Source of the DNA: Trichobilharzia regenti
Lineage: Eukaryota; Platyhelminthes; Trematoda; Strigeidida; Schistosomatidae
DNA: 64,000 nt
NCBI GenBank assembly: GCA_944472135.2
Contig: OX235270.1
Coordinates: forward strand, 41,354,352-41,418,351
Reading direction: 5' to 3'
The notes under the pieces were generated by a model. That model had not been told where the DNA came from, searched no databases, and saw only the letters and a list, made by a program, of their open reading frames with translations. Of the stretch, positions 46,938-56,500 are shown one piece after another. The position numbers and the translations under genes were made by a program. Each line of letters starts with the position of its first letter. The first letter of the stretch is position 1.

Positions 46938-46951
46938 TTCTTTCATTTCAG
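46938..46951 (+). promoter_or_regulatory. Splice acceptor 13 nt before the DSCC1 start
   Basis: TTCTTTCATTTCAG is a strong polypyrimidine acceptor, followed by 13 nt and the ATG at 46965. It is either the end of a 5'-UTR intron or a spliced-leader trans-splicing acceptor, which flatworms are known to use. No upstream exon was identified. Confidence 0.6.
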
Positions 46952-46964
46952 ATTCGTTGTAAAT

Positions 46965-47606
46965 ATGTCAACTACAAGGACTTATGAATCGATGAAAGAG
47001 TTGCTTGAATGTGCTAAATTGGATAGCTCATTTACATGCAACATATTTCAGTCGGTAAAATTCGACTCTTCATTATCATCTGAAGAGTACAAGTTGATTG
47101 AAGTACCGAATTCTTTAGCTGATGAAATAATGAAGGAAGGGGGAAATAAAGTTATCACTTTGAAAGATGAATACAAGCCTAATAATATGGGTCGTGTATT
47201 TGCTTGCACAAATGACAAAACTTTCTCGGTTATAGAAGCGGAGACCTCAAACACTCTTCTCCTAGCTTCTAATTGGTGGCTACCTTCAACTGACTATCCG
47301 AAGGAAAATTCAGTAATCGTCACAGCGATTCAAGCTATGAAAAATAATTATTTTGAACTTCATCCGTGTGCGGCTCCCTCCTTCAGGCAGTTGAGACTTA
47401 TGTTAGCGTCATCTCTATATTACGGCCCTGTTGAGGAAGAATGTGAATCTGAAGATACAATTTCACGCCCCACTTACTTAGATCTTGAAACTGTTCAAGC
47501 TCGTCTACCATGTAGCAAATTTGAGCTTATGCTGGCGTTCCGTAGATTACGGATATGTGAAGTCGATGGACATATTCGAATTTTGGATCCTGAATACTTG
47601 ACACAG
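46965..47606 (+). CDS. DSCC1: DSCC1 exon 1
   Basis: 214 codons ending ...YLTQ at a CAG|GTATCA donor in phase 0. The open frame continues to 47681, but those 25 codons are intronic because the exon 2 frame fits only through this donor. Confidence 0.88.
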
Positions 47607-50600
47607 GTATCATATTTTAAAAAATCAGGTCAGATTGTTCCTCCTGAGCTTTCTTGTGGCAATATGTTCATTTTTTCGTGAGATACAGTCGCCTAAATCA
47701 ATAAAGTATAAATGGTAATTGTTTACCGTATCGGGATACAATTATTTTTAAGGCTTTGTTATTTAGGAAAATGCAGGTGAAAATGAACTGGAAAAGAATT
47801 TAAACGTAATGTACTGTTAATCACCGTATGAAATTACCCGTTTACTCGAATATCCACAGATAAGAGATTTTAAATTTGTCCATCACTATCTAGAAGTGCA
47901 ATTAATAGTGTTCTCTGAGCTGGTTGGTTTAGTTGCGGAGCTTTCGTCGTCTTTTTGGACGACATCTTCAGCGCAGTATTTAGGATAAAGTTAAATGATT
48001 TAAATTTCTTCATGAGTGATAGAATTGCGTCTCCCGCTAACCATCTTTAGATATGTATTGACCGTTTTCTATCGACTTGGATTTTAGACTTTCTGGTCAC
48101 CTGATTTACTTTTTATTAGTTGGTATATTTCGTCTATAGTAACGTGTTTATTAATTGTATTGTACCAGGTTTCTAGGAATTCCCTGGCACTTTTGGTGTT
48201 TCCCCTGTCTACAGTTTCGACATTATCCCAATCAAATTGATGTCCATAATTGTCTATATGCATTGATACTACCTAGAAGTCCTTAGATCAATTTGAATTC
48301 CCCATTGAGGATAAAAGCTTATAAATCATAGTTGTTGCAACTTCTTTAACGTTCCAAAATAAGGCACGTATTGAGACTAAGGGGAAAACTATTGTTTTCC
48401 AATCGCCTAGATAAGGTTCTGTATGGTAGAGAACACAAAGAATGTCTAACTTTTTTATTAAACGCGAGAATTTGAATTACTGTGTTAACAAAGCTATTGA
48501 CCAGTGTTTTGACTTTGCTTTGTTTCTGTTTGCCTGCATAAATTGAGTTAGTGGTGAGAAACGAAATCATTGTGTCCGATGGTGATGATTTTGATTTAAA
48601 ACCTAGCTATAAGAACTGGTCAAAATTTCGAGTGTTTGAATGTGAATGGCTTCATATGGCATGACAAAAGATTACTTTGAAGTAATTTTGTGGACAGTGG
48701 CTAGATATGGAATCCAGAGTTCTCATTTTTCTATTCAGGACTCGTCGTATACACGTGCGTACAGTTAGTGAAAGCGTTCCCACTGATGCTCGAACCCAGC
48801 ACTCACATTTTCAAATATCCACTTGGGCCACCAGAGCCACCTTTTGCGTAATAAGTATCAGTAACTGTTTAATTCAATTTGGAATTTCCCGAAGGCCGAA
48901 GTGATCAACCTCTCTTAACGTGTCATCTTCTCGTGCGGATGCTTCAACCCAGAGTCACTGTTTTTATTTGACAAAAAACTCGTATCAACGTGCTCTGTAA
49001 AAATGAAAATATTATATGTAACCTTAAGTGGACAGTGAATATTCAGCTGTTAATTAGTTGACGATTTTCTCGAAATGAAATCAAATTCATAGGCTGTACC
49101 CACTGTCATATATGTAGAATAGCTGCCCATTTGCCTCTATCTGACGAAAAGTACAGATACGATCAATATATCTAGTGTCACCACTCGCTTGTCCCTCAAC
49201 TGGTTAAGGTCGAATAATCAAGTAGCTACATTGGCTTTGAAAATCTGCAGAAAGCAAATGCCTAACCGAAAATATTTTGTCAGCACTGATACTTAGTTGA
49301 TGTCTTGCACCAGACTTAGTAACTTCGTCAGTACTGACTTGAAGGTGGAGTGTCTTAAGTGTGTTATATGAACACAGGCAGTGTTGATATTAAAATTTGT
49401 TAGACTGTACATGAGGAACAGTTTCCCTATGTAACGATGTTGATGGTGTGAACATCTAATTTTGTTATTAGATTGACGAAATGTGTGGAAAATACCCACA
49501 TGGTGTGAACTGAAGAGACATTCTTTGCAAAGATTTAGATTGTCATAACCCCATATTCCTAGTAGTAATTCATTTGGCATTCAGTGTTCTGAGTGTACTA
49601 TGTGGTGTGATTATCATGAAAGCCGTATTGGGCTATGATTTATTGTAGCTAATTTTTAGGAATATCTGAGCATAAACATCACGGATCCTGGCATTTATTG
49701 GTAAGATAAATATGCAATTAGCACCGGAGGCGTTAATGTTCATTTATTGAGAAAAGAGTTCTGCTAAATTTCTAAATGACTGTTTGTTGATGTAATACTT
49801 CAGCCTCAGACTTTCTTACTTTCAGTATGTACAGCCTCCTAAACATGTTTCTTATCTGTTTTCTTGAAAATAGGTAATCAGAGATCTGTTCGCTCTTGCT
49901 GATGAAAACGCTTGGGACTGGCGTACTCATGGTTTTCCTGTCAGTGCTTCTATTGAAGGCCTAAAAAATCAACATCATCCAAATGTTACCAAGCAAATAA
50001 TGGCGTTAATTTGTGCCCATTTGGAAAATCGAAAACCACCGGATTCAAAAGATACATACGTCTTTCCACGGAATTCACAAATTTGTCAAGCTGTTGGTGA
50101 GCATTTACTGGCGGTTATAAATAGCTTTGATTTGAATGATTTTCTAAGTCTATGGAAAGCATCGGTTCCTAATGGGTTAAAACCAAAACTTCGACGTCAT
50201 TTAACTTGTGCTGGACGCGCATATTGTGTAATAACTCCCATACCTTCAAATGGTCCTAGTATCAAAAGTGAGAATAATGATATTAGTTCTCGGTTTCGGT
50301 GTATTTCTTTGTTGCGCTCTGAAGACCTACCTGATGAAAGTGTTGAAGCACGTCTTTCTGCATTATTTGAAAGGTCCCCTATGTGGCCTGAATCTGAACT
50401 AGGTAGTTACATAGAGGAACTGTTACCTCCCCAATCCTCTGGAGAAAATGTTTCCTCTAAACCCTTTGTCCAAAGCTATGCTTTTCATGATATTGCTGAT
50501 GCTGACTACGATTCAGATTTCAACTATGAAGATACATGTGCAGATTCAACCGAGAGTGTATCGAGAACTGAAGATGTACCTAAACCATGTTCACCTGCAG

Positions 50601-50680
50601 TAGGGTCATTGTTAAGTAAATTATGTCGAGTTAGCAACAGTTCATTTGGACGTATATTAACTCAACGGCATATCAAGTGA
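46965..50680 (+). CDS. DSCC1: DSCC1/Dcc1, sister chromatid cohesion subunit of Ctf18-RFC (gene span)
   Basis: CDS join(46965..47606, 49874..50680), 482 residues. Family knowledge: Dcc1 joins Ctf8 and Ctf18 in the alternative clamp loader that acts on PCNA at replication forks and helps cohesion. What the sequence shows: LIEVPNSLADEI (about 44-55), the diagnostic core CTNDKTFSVIEAETSNTLLL (81-100), winged-helix-like C-terminal part with 'LSLWKASVPNGL' (305-316), 'EDLPDESVEARLSALFERSPMW' (364-385) and YIEELL (393-398), and the terminal 'LLSKLCR' block (460-466). It is longer than the human protein of about 393 residues, mainly through an acidic/serine-rich stretch at 399-455. Start taken at 46965 because the upstream in-frame codons precede a strong splice acceptor. 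Confidence 0.9.
47940..47971 (-). ncRNA. Hammerhead-ribozyme-like core in PLE 3' region
   Basis: On the minus strand: CTGAAGA, one unpaired base, GTCGTC, six-base loop, GACGAC, GAAA, then GC. CUGANGA and GAAA flanking a perfect 6-bp stem are the hammerhead core. PLEs are known to carry hammerhead motifs. Convincing stems I and III with a cleavage triplet were not found, and the extra base before stem II is atypical, so activity is unproven. Confidence 0.45.
47985..48270 (-). pseudogene. PLE GIY-YIG domain end (tail fragment)
   Basis: Minus strand reads 'MHIDNYGHQFDWDNVETVDRG', 'TKSAREFLETWY', 'NKHVTIDEIYQLIKSK', which is the C-terminal part of a PLE endonuclease. A 3' region with a hammerhead-like core follows. 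Antisense to DSCC1. Confidence 0.7.
49874..50680 (+). CDS. DSCC1: DSCC1 exon 2
   Basis: 268 codons plus stop. The acceptor AAAATAG ends at 49873; the alternative AG at 49881 would break the frame. Codes the C-terminal winged-helix-like region and conserved end. Confidence 0.88.
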   Translation, partial: VIRDLFALADENAWDWRTHGFPVSASIEGLKNQHHPNVTKQIMALICAHLENRKPPDSKDTYVFPRNSQICQAVGEHLLAVINSFDLNDFLSLWKASVPNGLKPKLRRHLTCAGRAYCVITPIPSNGPSIKSENNDISSRFRCISLLRSEDLPDESVEARLSALFERSPMWPESELGSYIEELLPPQSSGENVSSKPFVQSYAFHDIADADYDSDFNYEDTCADSTESVSRTEDVPKPCSPAVGSLLSKLCRVSNSSFGRILTQRHIK

Positions 50681-50754
50681 GAATTTATCTTATGTTCATT
50701 GTGATATCTTGTTTATGTGATGAGTAATTAATTTTGTAACTAAACCTTGTAATT

Positions 50755-50760
50755 AATAAA
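50755..50760 (+). terminator. Polyadenylation signal of DSCC1
   Basis: AATAAA 75 nt after the stop codon; the cleavage site would be expected within about 30 nt downstream. Confidence 0.65.
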
Positions 50761-51771
50761 ACTTTCTTCAAATAGCGATGCGTTTTAGTCGCACAGGGTT
50801 TACATTTCTAATTCATCATTACTGAGGTGTACTGAGTTCAAGAAACTAGCTATATTAGTTTGCGTTTTAAATTCGCTCATAGGTTCATAGAAAGTTGCCA
50901 AAGTTGAAATATTAGTGTATTCTCGAAGATAAATGGTGTATCTCGAATTAATTACACATTACCGTGAAGACAAATCTGGATGTAAGAGGGAAAAGAGGAG
51001 CGTAAAGTACTGTAGGTTAGAATTTTGATTGATTATTAGTGTTTATCTAAGTAACCGGCTGCGTTTAGACTTGTTGATTTTCGTGTATTTATTAATATCG
51101 GTTAGGTTATTTCTTCCGTACGGAGTTGTAAAATGTCCGGCTGAGAACCTCAGGATGCTACAACTGGCAATCTTCTTTTCATTTCGTCTTAAATTTACTG
51201 TCAGCTATGAAATAGTAGAGTGCAGTCGAACAATCAGTCCTAATAGACTAGTGATATGCAACACAAACTCAAATTTGAAACAAGAAATAAATGTTAATGA
51301 AGCAGGATTCAATGAATTCATCAAATTTCGGTAGGACTTTCAACTGAGGACTCTATGTCAAGATATGAATTCGTCCAATCCTGCTTAGCTAACATTTGCT
51401 CGTTTTCAATTCATATCTGGATATAAATATTTCAATCTCAGATGTCAAAATATCCGTATTTAGAATGAATTTTGTTCCCTTAGAAAGATATTGCAAAATC
51501 GAATGTATTTCATAGCTCTATTCGTTTCGATTACTTCATATGTATGACTCGCTGAGTTTTCAACATAGGACTTTGCAACAAAGTACAGCATATCAAGTTG
51601 CTACACTTCATAAGCACACAAATATAGAGGGGATACAGCGCAAGCAAACAACAATAAACAGAAATGTGCAGGAGAAAGAACAATTCAATGGAGAATAGTG
51701 AGGATTTGATGTGTCTTGAAGTTCATAAGAAGTGAATGTATATACGTCATTGGGAACAACATTTTAGTCTC
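50761..51771. other. Downstream flank of DSCC1, nothing recognised
   Basis: The 101-codon plus frame at 51029-51334 has no recognisable family. A short imperfect inverted pair 'gcaggattcaatgaattcat' and 'gaattcgtccaatcctgc' lies at about 51302-51385. Confidence 0.35.
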
Positions 51772-52260
51772 CAGTGTCTGGTCCCATCGTCTTAAGGACT
51801 CCAACCAGGTAGTCTACATCTCTATATGGCTGAAACCAGTAGTCAATGACTTTATGTTTTAGTTTGACCACTCCTAACTCTTTTCAAACATGATTTCATA
51901 TAAGTCGACATTACTCATTGAGCAGAGTGATGACTCATCATCGCCATCTCAATCGATGCAATTTACAACATCATCGATTTACTTTCCCTCTTTACCCAAC
52001 ACTCCAGCTAACCTCAATAATACTCACCATATTACCTAAGAAAGACATGGGCCAAGATTATAAAAGCTGTCGCTTATCTAGAACCAGTAAAACCATCCGA
52101 ACCTGAAAGTATGGCATACTGAATTATAAGAATAGCGACCAATCACCAGGGAATCCCTTTGATCAACATGACTTAAGATATTAAATTACATAGCCCTGCG
52201 AAGACTAAGTCGGATCTTAGACAAATTCGAAAGAAACAGACCAAACTCAGGTGCACCACA
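51772..52260 (-). pseudogene. Decayed RTE LINE 3' part
   Basis: Collinear with the RTE at 14180-14540 though heavily mutated. Matches include 'aaccaggtagtctacatctctatatggctgaaaccagtagtcaatgac', 'tttgaccactcctaactcttttc' and 'acactccagctaacctcaataatactcacc'. Both read on the minus strand. It lies just left of the satellite. Confidence 0.6.
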
Positions 52261-52514
52261 TTCCACTAATCATGTCGACACACCCTGAGAAAACAAATAA
52301 AACTATACTAGCGCGAGAAATCCTGTAGACAGTGATCTCAGTTCAGCGAGTATATAATGCAAAACAAGATGTGATAAATAAATAAATAAATAATTGAAAA
52401 ACACATTCAGGCTCAAAATCGATAAAATAGCCAACATCCTAAAAGTCAAAAAAATTCATCATCAGAAAGAAACATGCTATATAAGCAAAAAAAGCAAATC
52501 ACCGAAAAAACTCA
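52261..52514. other. Flank between decayed RTE and satellite
   Basis: Includes a short AAAT-type run at 52374-52393; otherwise unremarkable. Confidence 0.4.
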
Positions 52515-52849
52515 TCAGGTAAAGGCTTTTCCCCATTCCTTGCATTCTCCTTTCAATACTCTGCAGTGACTGAAATGGTTTTCTTTTGAGTAGGGTGACC
52601 AGCCTCACGCACAAGCTTCCCTCTTCCTGCAAGCTTACCACCGGCTAGTAAACTAGGCGAGGATTGACTTGTAGTATGCAGACAATATCGTTCCCTTGAG
52701 TAGAGCTGCTGACAAAGTGAAGAGTCACCTGAATATCTACAGCGAGAGTCTGAGTATGTTTGGCCAGCGATCTGTTGAATTAGATGGTGATTTGAAACTT
52801 GATCTGCTGCTCTTGTAATTCTTCTTCTTCCCAGTAGGTTGCGTCTCTA

Positions 52850-53514
52850 CTATCGTGAGAATGAGATGAATTCTACTGGAGTTTTGGTGTGTCCGTCTGG
52901 TGAAACCGACATTGTTGCGTGAATATGCTTGTGCTTCTGCACGCTGCCCACAATGTCGAAATCATTGTAGACGCAGAAGTCTGCAAATATTTCTCCGATC
53001 ACATTCACTCCACCGAGCGCCTCTCTAGCCATGATGAGTTGTCTGTGTGTGTGTGCGTTGTCTGCTCCGAGTTTGCATAGCGATCACATCACCCGTTAGA
53101 ATTTTGTTGTCGCCATCTGTCTGGTATCTTGTCGATTACTGTTTGCATTTTTTGTGGAAATTCGCCTTCTTCACTGGGTCTTCGTTGTTTGTCGGTGTGT
53201 CGAATTGCGTAATTATCAACTGCCTTCCTTCCGAGTTGAGTCTTGCTGTCATGATCTCGGAGGAGATTGATTCTCACTGCACACGAGCTTTGGTTGCTCT
53301 TGGTGACATCATGATAGCCACTGACTGCCTCAGTGTGTTCGTGGTTGTCGTCCGGGTGATCGGAGTGGATTGTTGACTGTCAAGTTAAAAATGTGTAGAG
53401 TCCATTTCCATTCCACCTGATCTCACAGATTTGTAGCACTTCTCTACTCTATCTTCTCGCTTCTTCTGAGATCTGAGCAACCTTTCCAGCCTGAAACATG
53501 ATGTGGATATTCCA
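52850..53514 (-). pseudogene. RTE endonuclease remnant inside each satellite unit (first unit shown)
   Basis: Minus strand, in order with frame changes: 'WNIHIMFQAGKVAQI' (the WNVRT-type start), 'REVLQICEIRWNG' (catalytic-glutamate box), 'SVAIMMSPRATKARV', 'EIMTARLNSEGRQLIITQF', 'TPTNNED', 'ILTGDVIA' (place of GDxNA), a GT/CA run, 'LIMAREALGG', 'GEIFADFCVYNDFDIVGSVQKHKHIHATMSVSPDG' and a damaged 'QIDHI' box, ending at a stop at 52850. This is a clear RTE endonuclease order. Copies recur in each later unit (53958-54624, then +1,110). Confidence 0.75.
53041..53055 (+). repeat. (GT)n run in satellite unit
   Basis: A short GT microsatellite within each unit, one dinucleotide shorter in the first unit (near 53041) than in the later ones (for example 54150). 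It replaces part of the endonuclease remnant. Confidence 0.7.
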
Positions 53515-56500
53515 TGTGGCTTTGCTAACTTTTTCTTACATCGAGAGAGGACGCAACAGCTGACTGGCTTAGCGAAGCGAAGGCTTTCACCAAGTGGTGA
53601 CATTTGTCCCTCCGGATTCTAGTGAAGAATAGGTTTATCCGAATTCCTTGTTTTGTGCTTTGAAGTTTGTGCAGTGACTGGCTTGGTTTTCTTTTGAGTA
53701 GGGTGACCAGCCTCACGCACAAGCTTCCCTCTTCCTGCAAGCTTACCACCGGCTAGTAAACTAGGCGAGGATTGACTTGTAGTATGCAGACAATATCGTT
53801 CCCTTGAGTAGAGCTGCTGACAAAGTGAAGAGTCACCTGAATATCTACAGCGAGAGTCTGAGTATGTTTGGCCAGCGATCTGTTGAATTAGATGGTGATT
53901 TGAAACTTGATCTGCTGCTCTTGTAATTCTTCTTCTTCCCAGTAGGTTGCGTCTCTACTATCGTGAGAATGAGATGAATTCTACTGGAGTTTTGGTGTGT
54001 CCGTCTGGTGAAACCGACATTGTTGCGTGAATATGCTTGTGCTTCTGCACGCTGCCCACAATGTCGAAATCATTGTAGACGCAGAAGTCTGCAAATATTT
54101 CTCCGATCACATTCACTCCACCGAGCGCCTCTCTAGCCATGATGAGTTGTCTGTGTGTGTGTGTGCGTTGTCTGCTCCGAGTTTGCATAGCGATCACATC
54201 ACCCGTTAGAATTTTGTTGTCGCCATCTGTCTGGTATCTTGTCGATTACTGTTTGCATTTTTTGTGGAAATTCGCCTTCTTCACTGGGTCTTCGTTGTTT
54301 GTCGGTGTGTCGAATTGCGTAATTATCAACTGCCTTCCTTCCGAGTTGAGTCTTGCTGTCATGATCTCGGAGGAGATTGATTCTCACTGCACACGAGCTT
54401 TGGTTGCTCTTGGTGACATCATGATAGCCACTGACTGCCTCAGTGTGTTCGTGGTTGTCGTCCGGGTGATCGGAGTGGATTGTTGACTGTCAAGTTAAAA
54501 ATGTGTAGAGTCCATTTCCATTCCACCTGATCTCACAGATTTGTAGCACTTCTCTACTCTATCTTCTCGCTTCTTCTGCGATCTGAGCAACCTTTCCAGC
54601 CTGAAACATGATGTGGATATTCCATGTGGCTTTGCTAACTTTTTCTTACATCGAGAGAGGACGCAACAGCTGACTGGCTTAGCGAAGCGAAGGCTTTCAC
54701 CAAGTGGTGACATTTGTCCCTCCGGATTCTAGTGAAGAATAGGTTTATCCGAATTCCTTGTTTTGTGCTTTGAAGTTTGTGCAGTGACTGGCTTGGTTTT
54801 CTTTTGAGTAGGGTGACCAGCCTCACGCACAAGCTTCCCTCTTCCTGCAAGCTTACCACCGGCTAGTAAACTAGGCGAGGATTGACTTGTAGTATGCAGA
54901 CAATATCGTTCCCTTGAGTAGAGCTGCTGACAAAGTGAAGAGTCACCTGAATATCTACAGCGAGAGTCTGAGTATGTTTGGCCAGCGATCTGTTGAATTA
55001 GATGGTGATTTGAAACTTGATCTGCTGCTCTTGTAATTCTTCTTCTTCCCAGTAGGTTGCGTCTCTACTATCGTGAGAATGAGATGAATTCTACTGGAGT
55101 TTTGGTGTGTCCGTCTGGTGAAACCGACATTGTTGCGTGAATATGCTTGTGCTTCTGCACGCTGCCCACAATGTCGAAATCATTGTAGACGCAGAAGTCT
55201 GCAAATATTTCTCCGATCACATTCACTCCACCGAGAGCCTCTCTAGCCATGATGAGTTGTCTGTGTGTGTGTGTGCGTTGTCTGCTCCGAGTTTGCATAG
55301 CGATCACATCACCCGTTAGAATTTTGTTGTCGCCATCTGTCTGGTATCTTGTCGATTACTGTTTGCATTTTTTGTGGAAATTCGCCTTCTTCACTGGGTC
55401 TTCGTTGTTTGTCGGTGTGTCGAATTGCGTAATTATCAACTGCCTTCCTTCCGAGTTGAGTCTTGCTGTCATGATCTCGGAGGAGATTGATTCTCACTGC
55501 ACACGAGCTTTGGTTGCTCTTGGTGACATCATGATAGCCACTGACTGCCTCAGTGTGTTCGTGGTTGTCGTCCGGGTGATCGGAGTGGATTGTTGACTGT
55601 CAAGTTAAAAATGTGTAGAGTCCATTTCCATTCCACCTGATCTCACAGATTTGTAGCACTTCTCTACTCTATCTTCTCGCTTCTTCTGCGATCTGAGCAA
55701 CCTTTCCAGCCTGAAACATGATGTGGATATTCCATGTGGCTTTGCTAACTTTTTCTTACATCGAGAGAGGACGCAACAGCTGACTGGCTTAGCGAAGCGA
55801 AGGCTTTCACCAAGTGGTGACATTTGTCCCTCCGGATTCTAGTGAAGAATAGGTTTATCCGAATTCCTTGTTTTGTGCTTTGAAGTTTGTGCAGTGACTG
55901 GCTTGGTTTTCTTTTGAGTAGGGTGACCAGCCTCACGCACAAGCTTCCCTCTTCCTGCAAGCTTACCACCGGCTAGTAAACTAGGCGAGGATTGACTTGT
56001 AGTATGCAGACAATATCGTTCCCTTGAGTAGAGCTGCTGACAAAGTGAAGAGTCACCTGAATATCTACAGCGAGAGTCTGAGTATGTTTGGCCAGCGATC
56101 TGTTGAATTAGATGGTGATTTGAAACTTGATCTGCTGCTCTTGTAATTCTTCTTCTTCCCAGTAGGTTGCGTCTCTACTATCGTGAGAATGAGATGAATT
56201 CTACTGGAGTTTTGGTGTGTCCGTCTGGTGAAACCGACATTGTTGCGTGAATATGCTTGTGCTTCTGCACGCTGCCCACAATGTCGAAATCATTGTAGAC
56301 GCAGAAGTCTGCAAATATTTCTCCGATCACATTCACTCCACCGAGAGCCTCTCTAGCCATGATGAGTTGTCTGTGTGTGTGTGTGCGTTGTCTGCTCCGA
56401 GTTTGCATAGCGATCACATCACCCGTTAGAATTTTGTTGTCGCCATCTGTCTGGTATCTTGTCGATTACTGTTTGCATTTTTTGTGGAAATTCGCCTTCT

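Larger units (their letters stand above)
47607..49873 (+). other. DSCC1 intron (2,267 bp)
   Basis: GTATCA donor, AAAATAG acceptor. It contains a minus-strand PLE tail (47935-48270). The remainder (48271-49873) shows no recognised element. Confidence 0.8.

Noticed and set aside
47607..47681. Extension of DSCC1 exon 1 to the stop at 47681
   Set aside because: The CAG|GTATCA donor at 47606/47607 joins in phase to the conserved C-terminal half at 49874; the 25 extra codons show no Dcc1 similarity.
53019..53366. Open frames of 60-115 codons repeated in every satellite unit
   Set aside because: They recur only because the unit recurs. The minus strand already explains the unit as a decayed RTE endonuclease, and none resembles a known protein.
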